The notes below the pieces were generated by a model, which was given only the letters and a program-made list of their open reading frames with translations, searched no databases and was not told the DNA's origin. From assembly GCA_036518955.1 (NCBI GenBank), contig DATDMG010000483.1, positions 1 to 12,811 on the forward strand: a stretch of 12,811 bases of DNA, given 5' to 3'. Each line of letters opens with the position of its first letter. The first letter of the stretch is position 1. This DNA is from DATDMG01 sp036518955. Its GTDB lineage: Bacteria; Actinomycetota; Actinomycetes; Actinomycetales; Kineosporiaceae. The translations under genes were made by a program, and so were the position numbers. Shown here piece by piece: positions 1 through 6,944 of the stretch.

Positions 1-498
1 GGGCGTCGAGGACGTGGCCGCGGGCACCGAGTCGGCCGCTCCTGGCTGCGGCGGCAGGATCAGGGCGGCGCCGCCCGGAACCGTCCCCTCGGCCAGGCTG
101 AGGAGCGAATCGCCGCTGGCGAGGACGGCGAGGTCGGCGCGGCCGACGGCGACGGGCAGTGCGGCGGGGATCCGGATCGGGGTCCCGGTCACGGTGACCA
201 CGCCACCGGGGGCGGTCACCCGGCCCCAGCCCTGGACGACGGTCAACAGCTCGCCGCCGTCCGGGTGGGCGAAGGCGAGCGCCGGGACGGTGGCACCGCG
301 GGGGCCGCCGAGCTCGGCGATGAGCCAGGCCGCGAAGTCGGCGGGGGAGCGCCGTCCGGTGGCCAGGTCGGCCATCGCGGTGACGAGGGACGCCAGCAGG
401 CTTTCCCGGCGCAGGTCGCTCGACTCGGCCCAGAGCACGGCCTCTCCGCGCCGGGCGATCACGCCCGGACCCGGGATCACCAGCAGGTCGGTGCTCAC
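1..498 (-). CDS. Partial gene, likely N-terminal part of an FHA-associated signalling protein (3' end outside window)
   Basis: Reading the minus strand from the GTG at 498 gives an open frame of 166 codons that runs off the left edge without a stop. The product starts MSTDLLVIPGPGVIARRGEA and has strong G/C third-position bias. The GTG lies in a 4-bp GTGA overlap with the stop of the upstream kinase gene, and GAGG sits 4 bases before it, so the two are probably translationally coupled. The visible part is soluble, with no signal peptide or membrane segment. It contains a 'pGpGVIARRGEAVLW' opening and a mixed alpha/beta stretch ending in a Pro/Ala-rich linker (about residues 148-166). From memory, actinobacterial FHA-domain proteins encoded beside Ser/Thr kinases begin similarly, but the FHA fold itself would lie outside the window. 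That product call is inference; the gene itself is well supported. Confidence 0.6.
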   Translation of the reverse strand, partial: MSTDLLVIPGPGVIARRGEAVLWAESSDLRRESLLASLVTAMADLATGRRSPADFAAWLIAELGGPRGATVPALAFAHPDGGELLTVVQGWGRVTAPGGVVTVTGTPIRIPAALPVAVGRADLAVLASGDSLLSLAEGTVPGGAALILPPQPGAADSVPAATSSTP

Positions 499-1301
499 AG
501 CGCCTCGATCAGCTCGGCCAGGGCCAGCGCGGTGGCGGGACGGTCGGACGGGTCAGGGGCCACGCAGGCGCGGATGACGGCTGCGACCTCCGGGTCGATC
601 CGGCTGCTGATCTCCGGGCCGGCGGCCAGCATCCGGCGGATCATGGGCAGCGGTCCCGCCTGGTGGGCCAGCCCCGGATACCCGGGTGCCTGCGCGAGCA
701 CCCGGTGCAGCGTGAGGCCGAGAGACCAGATGTCACTGGCCCGACTGGCCGGCTCGCCCCGGATCAGCGCCGGGTCGGTGTACTCCAGGTCGGCGACGGG
801 GGCGCTGCCCGTCACCGTGCGGCCCGGTAGCAGGAAGCGGGCCAACTCCAGGTCGGCGAGCACGGCGTGGTCCTCGGCGAGCAGGATGTTGGCCGGCCGG
901 ATGTCCCGGTGTGCGATCCCTGCCTCGTGCAGCGCGTGCGCGCCACGGGCCGCGTTCGCGACCGCGCTCGTGCGCTGCTGCAGGGTGAGGAACCGCGCCG
1001 GCTCGGCCAGGCTGCCGATCGGGTAGTGGTCCATGGAGAACCAGACGCGCCCGTCGTCCGATCCGGCGTCGTAGAGCTTCACCAGGTACGGCGAGGTGAC
1101 GGCCGCGAAGAGGCGCAGTTCTTCGGACACCCGGCGGAACGCCTCCTGATCGTGCCGGCCGTCCACGATCTTGATCGTGACGAGGTCGGACCGCAGACCC
1201 AGCCGCTGTGGCGGCCGGGCGAGCAGGTAGGTCTCCGCGCCGGGTCGAACGAGGGTTTCGACGACCTCGTAGTCGGCGATCCGTTCCGGTGCCGCGGTCA
1301 T
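495..1301 (-). CDS. Soluble Hanks-type Ser/Thr protein kinase with degenerate active-site motifs (possible pseudokinase)
   Basis: The product is 268 residues with a kinase fold filling the whole chain and no membrane segment or sensor domain. Lys44 in VTIK fits the ATP-anchoring lysine. HRDIRPAN (131-138) keeps catalytic Asp133 and Asn138 but has Arg in place of the usual Lys135. The DFG triplet is DLE (150-152), keeping only the Asp. The glycine-rich loop is replaced by VRPGAE, and the APE region reads DPA. SDIWSLG (189-195) of subdomain IX is present. Activity may be weak or altered. ATG 1301 is preferred because AGGAG (1307-1311) lies 5 bases upstream; an upstream in-frame GTG at 1322 has no such site and overlaps a candidate -10 box. 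The gene overlaps the next one by 4 bp and follows two receptor kinases in the same direction, which suggests a shared phospho-signalling role. Confidence 0.9.
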   Translation of the reverse strand: MTAAPERIADYEVVETLVRPGAETYLLARPPQRLGLRSDLVTIKIVDGRHDQEAFRRVSEELRLFAAVTSPYLVKLYDAGSDDGRVWFSMDHYPIGSLAEPARFLTLQQRTSAVANAARGAHALHEAGIAHRDIRPANILLAEDHAVLADLELARFLLPGRTVTGSAPVADLEYTDPALIRGEPASRASDIWSLGLTLHRVLAQAPGYPGLAHQAGPLPMIRRMLAAGPEISSRIDPEVAAVIRACVAPDPSDRPATALALAELIEAL

Positions 1302-1317
1302 GGACGCTCCTGGATCA

Positions 1318-1328
1318 GTCACGGTACG
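1318..1328 (-). promoter_or_regulatory. Candidate -10 region (CGTACCGTGAC) before the small kinase gene
   Basis: On the minus strand TACCGT (1321-1326) fits the actinobacterial TANNNT -10 pattern. A start about 7 bases downstream would give a short leader carrying the AGGAG site before ATG 1301. The 11-base string is identical to one upstream of the CBS gene (6438-6448), and its first nine bases recur before the membrane kinase (6967-6975). No convincing -35 box was seen. Confidence 0.35.
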
Positions 1329-1382
1329 ACGGCGGTGGCCGCGTTCGGTTCCGGCCGGTGTCGCCCCGACGAACCTACGCGT

Positions 1383-2963
1383 TCAGCCGGCTCGCCGCGT
1401 AGCGATCGCCAACCGGCCGGAACCGGTCCGGGCGAGGCCTTCGGCGTACGCGACGTCGCCGGACGTGATCGGGGACGCGATGGCGTACGAGACGACGCTC
1501 AGCACGTCGCCGGCGACGACGTACACCTGGACGACGTGGAAGGACTGGTCGCCGGCGGTGCGGGTCAGCCAGAACTCCGCCGCGTCATCGCCGATCCGGG
1601 TGGTCGGCGTCCGGGGGCTGACCTGGTAGACCGCCGTGCCGCCCGCCTCCGTGGCGGTCCACGTCGTGCACACCCTGGCCGATGTCCGGACGGCGGCCAG
1701 CAGGGCCACGGCGCCGCCGTCGGCTCGTACCGCCGCCTGCTGGCTGACGATCGAGGTGGGGCTCGTCCGGCGCATCGTGACGATGCCGCGCGTGCCCTGG
1801 CCCACCGGCAGGGCACGGCCGCAGAAGGCCTGGTCGGTCCCGGGCCGCAGGGCCACCGGGTGCCAGTCGCCCGGGCCGAGGTCGGCGGTGGTCAGCATCG
1901 ACCGCTGGACGTCGACCGACCCGGCCGGCCCCGGGCCGCTCCCGCGACGCGTGGCGGCGGAACGGACCAGCAGGCCCACCGCCGCGACGACCACGAGTGC
2001 GGTCGCGACCGTGGCGACGCGCGCTGCCGTTCCGGCCGGTCGTCGGGGGAGGGCGGGCGGGGCCGGCTCCGCGTTGGCGGGAGTCGGCGCGTCGCCGCCG
2101 TCGTCGTCCTGGTCGGCCAGCGGCATCGGGGTCACCGGGAGCCCCATCTCTGCCTGCGCGTGCTGCAGCTCGCGCCCGAATCCCAGGGCGGAGCCGGGGC
2201 GGTCCTGTGGTGCCTTGGCCATCCCGCGTTCCACCACCCGAGCGACCGCGTCCGGGACGGTGTGCTGGCGGAGGTCGGGCGGCGGCTCGGTCGCGATCCG
2301 GGCGAGCATCGGGTACACGGACTCCTCGCCCGGCCGGGCGAACGGCGGCAGGCCCCGGATCAGTGTGTGGATTGTCGAGGCCAGGCTGTAGACGTCGGAC
2401 GCGGCCGAGGGCGGCTGGCCGGACAGCAGTTCGGGTGCGCCCTGGGCCGGGGTGAGCGCCGCGACCGTCGAGGTCGACGCGGCGGAGCCCAGCCGGTGGG
2501 CGATCCCGAAGTCCGCCAACTGGGGCTCGCCGTAGTCCGAGACCAGGATGTTCTCCGGTTTGATGTCCCGGTGCAGGACACCGGCCCGGTGGGCCGAGTG
2601 CAGCGCTCCCGCGATCTTGACGCCGATCTGGACCGCCTGCTGCCAGGGCAACGGTCCGCTCCGCAGCCGTTCGGCCAGTGAGCCACGGCCCAGGTAGGGC
2701 ATCACGATGTACGGGTGCCCGGACGGCGTCCCGCCCGCGTCGTGCACGGCCACGATGTTCGGGTGCCCGGCGACCGCGCCGATCGCCTGGCACTCGCGCT
2801 GGAAGCGCCGCAGGGTGTCCGCGTCGTCCAGCCGTCCGTGCAGCACCTTCACCGCGACGGTCCGGTCGAATGCCGGCTGGCGGGCCCGGTAGACCCGGCC
2901 GTAGCCGCCCGAACCGATCTCCTCGGCGTCCGTGCAGCCGGGGACGTCGTCCGCGAGGCTCAT
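1383..2963 (-). CDS. Transmembrane receptor Ser/Thr protein kinase with short extracellular sensor domain
   Basis: The 526-residue product begins MSLADDVPGC. The cytosolic kinase domain covers about 10-275, with glycine loop GSGGYGRVY (17-25), Lys39 in VAVK, Glu57, HRDIKPEN (131-138), DFG (151-153) and APE (176-178). All catalytic residues are present. An acidic/Pro-rich juxtamembrane linker (about 283-310) leads to one membrane helix (about 315-334). An outside domain of about 190 residues follows, with Cys381 and Cys432 (CTTWT) likely forming a disulfide. This is the PknB/PknH-type receptor kinase layout, though the sensor matches no ligand family I can name. ATG 2963 is chosen because a GGAGGG site lies 4 bases upstream; a longer reading to 3098 would translate an upstream repeat and is unlikely. 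It is the tandem paralogue of the gene at 3043-4851 and probably shares its operon. Confidence 0.92.
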   Translation of the reverse strand: MSLADDVPGCTDAEEIGSGGYGRVYRARQPAFDRTVAVKVLHGRLDDADTLRRFQRECQAIGAVAGHPNIVAVHDAGGTPSGHPYIVMPYLGRGSLAERLRSGPLPWQQAVQIGVKIAGALHSAHRAGVLHRDIKPENILVSDYGEPQLADFGIAHRLGSAASTSTVAALTPAQGAPELLSGQPPSAASDVYSLASTIHTLIRGLPPFARPGEESVYPMLARIATEPPPDLRQHTVPDAVARVVERGMAKAPQDRPGSALGFGRELQHAQAEMGLPVTPMPLADQDDDGGDAPTPANAEPAPPALPRRPAGTAARVATVATALVVVAAVGLLVRSAATRRGSGPGPAGSVDVQRSMLTTADLGPGDWHPVALRPGTDQAFCGRALPVGQGTRGIVTMRRTSPTSIVSQQAAVRADGGAVALLAAVRTSARVCTTWTATEAGGTAVYQVSPRTPTTRIGDDAAEFWLTRTAGDQSFHVVQVYVVAGDVLSVVSYAIASPITSGDVAYAEGLARTGSGRLAIATRRAG

Positions 2964-2982
2964 CCTGCCCTCCCCCCCACCC

Positions 2983-3043
2983 GCCCGGTTCTCCCGACCT
3001 GCCCGGTGCCTCCCACTCGCCCGATTCCCCCTACCCGCCCGGT
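2983..3043. repeat. Degenerate 18-bp tandem repeat between the two receptor kinase genes
   Basis: GCCCGGT or GCCCGAT recurs at exactly 18-base spacing at 2983, 3001, 3019 and 3037, with pyrimidine-rich sequence between. The last copy runs into the stop codon of the upstream kinase gene. It fills most of the 79-bp intergenic space and ends 20 bases before the downstream start. On the coding strand it is a purine-rich G-tract repeat. Its function is unknown. Confidence 0.75.
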
Positions 3044-4851
3044 CAGCTCGCGGCCAGCTTCTTGGCGGCCGCGACCGCGGCCTGGGCTGCCAGCGCACGG
3101 TCCACGGGGGTGACCGCGCCGCCCACCGCGCCGAGAGTGATCACGGTGAAGTCGCCGCCCTGCCGGAAGAAGACCTGGTAGGTCTGGGCCACCCCGGACG
3201 ACACCAGATAGGTCGCCGCGTCGTCCCCGACCGTCGCCGCGTCGCCCCGGCTCACGGTCATCCGGCCGCCCGACAGCTCGCCGGTCCAGGTGTTGCACGA
3301 GGCGGAGGCCCGCAGTTCGGCCATCGCCTGCTTCGCCTGCTGCGGGCCGACCCGGTAGACATGCTCGTCGAGGATCCTGCTGTCCGGGCCGGTGAAGATC
3401 GTCGACGCGCGGGTGCCGGCGGCCAGAGCGATCGTGCGCCGGCAGAAGAACGCGGTGTCCGGCGTGATGATCTGGCCCAGGTCCGCGCCGTCCGACCATC
3501 CTTCGAGCGGGGTCGAACCGGCCGTCAGCAGCAGGGCGTCCAGTCCGGAGCCGGTCGAGGACACCGGCGCGGAGCCGGCCGCCGTGCCTGCCGGGGTGCC
3601 GGAGGCGGACGTGGTGACCGGGCTGGGCAGGGGATCGGTCGCGGTGGGTGTGGTGCCGGTCGTGGACGCGGTGCCGCTGCCGGCCGGGGCGGCCGGGCCC
3701 GGGCCGGCCGCCGTGCGGTTCACCACGGTCACCGCGATGACGACCCCGAGGCCGACGAGGGCGACGGCGACCGCGCCAGCGGCGAGCATCAGCGGCCCCC
3801 GCCCCTGGCCCCGCCCCGGTACCGGCGCCGCCGCGGTGACGGCGGACGCGACGGTGTCGCCGGCCGGAGACGGCGGTGGCACCGGGGGTGACGACGGCGG
3901 TGGCACCGGGACCGGGGGCCGGGGGCGGGTGGCGTCCGGGGAGGGGGTGACCTGCGGTGGCTGGGCGACCACGCCCAGGGCTGCGGGGTCGGTGTCCTGG
4001 GCGACCGGCAGGGCTGTCACCGGGACGCCGAGGGACTGCTGTGCGTCCTGCAGGCACCGGCCGAGCGCCAGCGCGGACGGCAGCCGCTGCGCGGGGTCCT
4101 TGGCGAGCCCGGCCTCGATCACCCGGGCGAGGGCGTCGGGGACGCCGCGGGGCCGCAGGTCCGGTGCCGGTTCGGTCGCCGCCCGCGCGATCAGGGCGTA
4201 GACGGACTCCTCCGGGCGGCCCTGGAACGGGGTCGCCCCGGCGAGCAGGGTGTAGAGGGTCGAGGCCAGCGCGTAGACGTCCGTGGCCGGGCCGGGTGGG
4301 CTGCCGGCGAACTGTTCCGGGGCGGTGTGGGACGGCGTCATCGCCGCGGCGGTCGTCGTCCGGTTCTCGATCCCGGCCCGCTGCGCGATCCCGAAGTCGG
4401 CGAGCTGCGGCTCGCCGTACCCGGAGATCAGGATGTTCTCCGGTTTGATGTCCCGGTGCAGGACGCCGGCCGCGTGGGCGGTGTGCAGCGCGCCGGCGAG
4501 CTTGACGCCGATCGCCGCCACCTCGGCGCAGGGGAGCGGTCCGGTGCGGCCGAGGCGGTCGGCGAGAGAGCCGCCCCGGACGTAGTCCATCACCAGGTAG
4601 GGCTGGCCGTCCGGCGTCCCGCCGGCGTCGTACACCGGCACGATGTTCGGGTGGCCGGCGACCGCACCGAGCGCCTGGCACTCCCGGTGGAACCGGCGCA
4701 GGGTCGCCGCGTCGTCCAGCCGCCCGTTGAGGAGCTTCACCGCGACCGTCCGGTCGAACGCCGGCTGCCGGGCCCGGTAGACCCGGCCGAAGCCTCCCGC
4801 GCCGATGAGCTCGACGTCCTCGTACCCGGGGAGGTCGAAACCGGCCATCAT
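3043..4851 (-). CDS. Transmembrane receptor Ser/Thr protein kinase with Pro-rich linker and extracellular sensor domain
   Basis: The 602-residue product has an N-terminal kinase domain (about 10-275) with GAGGFGRVY (17-25), Lys39 in VAVK, HRDIKPEN (132-139), DFG (152-154) and APE (177-179), all intact. A Pro-rich juxtamembrane linker (about 298-330) precedes one membrane helix (about 354-377). A Ser/Thr/Gly/Ala-rich extracellular stalk (about 380-436) and a compact sensor domain with Cys470 and Cys519 (CNTWT) follow. The kinase half is very close to that of the next gene; stalk, linker and sensor differ. ATG 4851 is used; the adjacent ATG 4848 is equally possible, with GCGGGG just upstream. 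It is the first gene of a likely operon of three kinases and an FHA-like gene. Phosphorylation of soluble partners in response to an external cue is known for the family; the cue is not visible. Confidence 0.92.
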   Translation of the reverse strand: MMAGFDLPGYEDVELIGAGGFGRVYRARQPAFDRTVAVKLLNGRLDDAATLRRFHRECQALGAVAGHPNIVPVYDAGGTPDGQPYLVMDYVRGGSLADRLGRTGPLPCAEVAAIGVKLAGALHTAHAAGVLHRDIKPENILISGYGEPQLADFGIAQRAGIENRTTTAAAMTPSHTAPEQFAGSPPGPATDVYALASTLYTLLAGATPFQGRPEESVYALIARAATEPAPDLRPRGVPDALARVIEAGLAKDPAQRLPSALALGRCLQDAQQSLGVPVTALPVAQDTDPAALGVVAQPPQVTPSPDATRPRPPVPVPPPSSPPVPPPSPAGDTVASAVTAAAPVPGRGQGRGPLMLAAGAVAVALVGLGVVIAVTVVNRTAAGPGPAAPAGSGTASTTGTTPTATDPLPSPVTTSASGTPAGTAAGSAPVSSTGSGLDALLLTAGSTPLEGWSDGADLGQIITPDTAFFCRRTIALAAGTRASTIFTGPDSRILDEHVYRVGPQQAKQAMAELRASASCNTWTGELSGGRMTVSRGDAATVGDDAATYLVSSGVAQTYQVFFRQGGDFTVITLGAVGGAVTPVDRALAAQAAVAAAKKLAAS

Positions 4852-4858
4852 GCCCCGC

Positions 4859-4888
4859 AGTCAAGGGCCACCCCGGGGCAGCCGTCAA
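4859..4888 (-). promoter_or_regulatory. Candidate promoter of the kinase operon
   Basis: On the minus strand TTGACG (4883-4888) and TTGACT (4859-4864) are separated by 18 bases. If the second is the -10 box, transcription would begin about 7 bases on, at ATG 4851, giving a leaderless message. The -10 is a poor TANNNT match, so this is tentative. Confidence 0.3.
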
Positions 4889-4975
4889 ACGCCGGTCACG
4901 ACGGCGGCGGGCGGGCGGAGCCCGGACCGCCGGGGCGGCCCGGCGCACCGGCGGCGCGGGGCGGAAACGGACCCG

Positions 4976-5014
4976 CGCCGTCGGTGCGCCGCCGAGCCGA
5001 TCGGCGGGACGGCG
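4976..5014 (-). terminator. Nested GC-rich hairpin directly after the sugar ATPase gene
   Basis: The outer arms CGCCGTC (4976-4982) and GACGGCG (5008-5014) pair over 7 bp. Inside them CCGCCGA (4989-4995) and TCGGCGG (5001-5007) pair over another 7 bp around a 5-base loop, with a 6-base bulge on one side only. It begins on the base after the msiK-type stop codon (5015-5017). There is no T-tract, as is common for actinobacterial hairpin terminators. It separates the ATPase from the kinase operon read in the same direction. Confidence 0.5.
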
Positions 5015-6082
5015 TCAGGCCAACCGCAGACCCGATGAGGCGTCGAACAGGTGGACGTGATCGGGCTTGGGGGCGAAGTGCACGGTCGAACCCTTCTCCG
5101 GTGGCCGGCGGCCGTCGGTGCGCGCGATGACGTCGTGCCGCTCGCCGCCCAGGGTGTGACCGTAGATGTACGCGTCCGCGCCCAGCTCCTCCACGACGTC
5201 GATCTCGATCGCGAGGCCGCGCTCGGCGATGACGAGGTCCTCCGGGCGCATCCCCACCGTGACCTTGCCGCCGGCGTTCGACAGCACCGCCCGCTCGACC
5301 GGCCACACCAGGTCGCCGACCTGGACGCCGCCGTCCGTGACGGACATCTCGAGCAGGTTCATCGCCGGGGAGCCGATGAAACCCGCCACGAACACGTTCT
5401 CCGGCTGGTCGTACAGCTCGCGCGGGGTGCCGACCTGCTGCAGCAGGCCGTCCTTGAGGACGCACACCCGGTCACCCATCGTCATCGCCTCGGTCTGGTC
5501 GTGCGTGACGTAGACCGTGGTGACGCCCAGCCGGCGCTGCAGCGACGCGATCTGGGTGCGGGTCGAGACGCGGAGCTTGGCGTCGAGGTTGGACAGCGGC
5601 TCGTCCATCAGGAACACCTGCGGCTTGCGGACGATCGCGCGGCCCATCGCGACCCGCTGGCGCTGGCCACCGGAGAGCGCCTTCGGCTTGCGGTCCAGGT
5701 ACTCCTCCAGATTGAGGATCTTGGCCGCGTCGAGGACGCGCTGCTTGATCTGATCCTTCGGCACTCCGGCGATCTTGAGTGCGAAACCCATGTTGTCCGC
5801 GACGGACATGTGCGGGTAGAGCGCGTAGCTCTGGAACACCATCGCGATGTCGCGGTCCTTGGGGGGCGTCTGGGTGACGTCGCGGTCGCCGATGAGGATC
5901 CGGCCGGAGTTGACGTCCTCCAGCCCGGCGAGCATCCGCAGCGACGTGGACTTCCCGCAGCCGGAGGGGCCGACGAGGACGAGGAACTCGCCGTCCGCGA
6001 TCTCCAGGTCGAGCTCGTCGACGGCGGGTTTGGTGGATCCCGGATAGACCCGGGTGGCCTTGTCAAAGGTCACGGTGGCCAT
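5015..6082 (-). CDS. msiK: Multiple-sugar ABC importer ATPase, MsiK/UgpC/MalK type
   Basis: The 355-residue product starts MATVTFDKATRVYPG. It carries Walker A GPSGCGKST (38-46), Q-loop Gln84 in VFQSYALYP, signature LSGGQ (136-140), Walker B VFLMDE (156-161) and H-loop His194. A C-terminal TOBE-type regulatory domain covers about 240-355 (GMRPEDL at 277-283). All ATPase motifs are intact. It closely resembles Streptomyces MsiK, the shared ATPase that energises several carbohydrate importers whose own operons lack one. The absence of adjacent permease or binding-protein genes fits that orphan role. It would act at the inner face of the membrane. ATG 6082 is chosen by family N-termini; an in-frame ATG at 6094 adds four residues and neither has an ideal ribosome binding site. 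A hairpin follows the stop, and an 18-bp inverted repeat lies 20 bases upstream. Confidence 0.92.
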   Translation of the reverse strand: MATVTFDKATRVYPGSTKPAVDELDLEIADGEFLVLVGPSGCGKSTSLRMLAGLEDVNSGRILIGDRDVTQTPPKDRDIAMVFQSYALYPHMSVADNMGFALKIAGVPKDQIKQRVLDAAKILNLEEYLDRKPKALSGGQRQRVAMGRAIVRKPQVFLMDEPLSNLDAKLRVSTRTQIASLQRRLGVTTVYVTHDQTEAMTMGDRVCVLKDGLLQQVGTPRELYDQPENVFVAGFIGSPAMNLLEMSVTDGGVQVGDLVWPVERAVLSNAGGKVTVGMRPEDLVIAERGLAIEIDVVEELGADAYIYGHTLGGERHDVIARTDGRRPPEKGSTVHFAPKPDHVHLFDASSGLRLA

Positions 6083-6101
6083 GACGGAGTACATCCCTTC
6101 A

Positions 6102-6119
6102 CCGGCAGGAACGTGCCGG
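6102..6119. promoter_or_regulatory. Perfect inverted repeat upstream of the sugar ATPase gene
   Basis: CCGGCA (6102-6107) and TGCCGG (6114-6119) are exact reverse complements around a 6-base spacer. It lies 20-37 bases before the ATG at 6082, so it could be an operator for a sugar-responsive repressor or a 5' leader hairpin. No named operator consensus is recognised. Confidence 0.4.
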
Positions 6120-6341
6120 ACGATCCGAGTGAGAGGGACCGGCCGCCACGGGCGGCGGCTCGGGTGGTGCTGGCGTGCTGGCCTCGCCGCGCGCGCAGGC
6201 GAGACCGTGCCGGCAGCATCCTGGCCGGTCGGACGGCCGCAGTACAGCCCCAGTTCCGGTGCGTCCGGTAACTGCTCGTCGCCTGTTCCCGCCGAGGGTG
6301 GGACCGGGCGACGGGGTCGGCCGACCCGGGTACGACCGAAC

Positions 6342-6390
6342 CGGGACGACCGATCCCGGCGTGACGGGACGACCGATCCCGGCGTGACGG
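6342..6390. repeat. Perfect 23-bp tandem repeat with internal dyads
   Basis: The 26 bases 6342-6367 recur exactly at 6365-6390, giving two tandem copies of a 23-bp unit. Each holds a dyad: CGGGA, seven bases, TCCCG; the first extends to CCGGGA and TCCCGG (6341-6346 and 6354-6359). The pair lies about 120-165 bases before the CBS start and about 260-310 before the msiK-type start. Paired operator sites are plausible but unproven. Confidence 0.7.
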
Positions 6391-6437
6391 ACCGAAACGT
6401 GGCTGTTGGCAGGTCTACCCGCAGGTGCGGCCGGTGC

Positions 6438-6449
6438 CGTACCGTGACC
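6438..6449 (+). promoter_or_regulatory. Candidate -10 region before the CBS gene
   Basis: TACCGT (6440-6445) within CGTACCGTGACC matches TANNNT. Transcription from about 6452 would give a leader of about 55 bases containing the GGAGG site at 6492-6496. The string shares 11 bases with the region before the small kinase gene. No clear -35 box was seen. Confidence 0.35.
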
Positions 6450-6506
6450 GGAAAGACCCGCGGCGGAGCTGGTCGCGGTATGGGCTCCCTCGGAGGTGCT
6501 GCGACC

Positions 6507-6935
6507 ATGCGGATCACTGACGTTCTTCGGCGCAAGGGTAACTCCGTCGTCACCATCTCTCCCACCCAATCCGTGCGAGAACTCCTCGCCGCGTTGGCCC
6601 GGCATCGGGTGGGTGCGCTCGTCGTGTCCGGCGACGGAACCCAGGTCGACGGGATCGTCAGCGAGCGGGACATCGTCCGCCGGCTGCACTCGGACGGCGA
6701 CGGCGTCCTCGACCAGCCCGTCGGCGAGATCATGACGATCGACGTCCGCACCTGCGACCCCGACGACACCACCGACGACCTGATGAGCGAGATGACCCAG
6801 CACCGGTTCCGGCACGTCCCGGTCCTCCTCGACGGCCGGCTCGCCGGGATCGTCAGCATCGGTGACGTGGTGAAGTACCGCCTCGAGGAGTTGCAGAGCG
6901 AGCGGGACCAGCTCACCGCTTACATCACCGGCTGA
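6507..6935 (+). CDS. Stand-alone tandem CBS-domain protein
   Basis: The 142-residue soluble product is two CBS motifs (about 7-63 and 73-130) with nothing else attached. Each carries the ribose-phosphate-binding pattern of nucleotide-binding CBS pairs: GIVSERD (49-55) and GIVSIGD (114-120). It therefore probably binds an adenine nucleotide such as AMP, ATP or NAD(H), as a sensor or partner regulator. Similar small CBS proteins occur in mycobacteria, for example hypoxic response protein 1, but that specific role is not implied. ATG 6507 is chosen because it has GGAGG (6492-6496) ten bases upstream and gives the usual MRITDVLRRKG start; an in-frame ATG at 6480 is less likely. It is divergent from the sugar ATPase and 45 bases before a membrane kinase on the same strand, though that kinase appears to have its own promoter. 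Confidence 0.9.
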   Translation: MRITDVLRRKGNSVVTISPTQSVRELLAALARHRVGALVVSGDGTQVDGIVSERDIVRRLHSDGDGVLDQPVGEIMTIDVRTCDPDDTTDDLMSEMTQHRFRHVPVLLDGRLAGIVSIGDVVKYRLEELQSERDQLTAYITG

Positions 6936-6944
6936 CGTCACCGA

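Larger units (their letters stand above)
6083..6506. other. 424-bp divergent intergenic region between msiK-type and CBS genes
   Basis: I see no convincing gene here on either strand. The region must hold two outward promoters. It contains a perfect inverted repeat at 6102-6119, an ACCCGGGT palindrome at 6324-6331, a 23-bp tandem repeat at 6342-6390 and a candidate -10 box at 6440-6445. Open frames crossing it lack sensible starts and are best read as high-GC artefacts. Confidence 0.6.

Noticed and set aside
867..2681. A 604-codon plus-strand frame opposite the kinase genes.
   Set aside because: It spans two real minus-strand genes and their gap, has biased composition and no domain.
2983..3043. 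CRISPR-like array.
   Set aside because: The period is only 18 bases with no unique spacers, so it is a simple degenerate tandem repeat.
2964..3098. An N-terminal extension of the second receptor kinase by 45 residues.
   Set aside because: It would translate the 18-bp repeat into Arg/Gly/Ala-rich sequence, overlap the upstream gene, and ignore the good ribosome binding site before ATG 2963.
2960..4948. A 662-codon minus-strand frame overlapping the first receptor kinase gene.
   Set aside because: It is a +1 shadow of the kinase gene, rich in Arg/Pro/Gly, with no domain, while the kinase frame has intact motifs throughout.
6083..6916. Upstream extension of the msiK-type protein by up to 278 residues.
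   Set aside because: The extension runs antisense to the CBS gene and through the repeat-bearing intergenic region, and MsiK-family proteins begin at MATVT.
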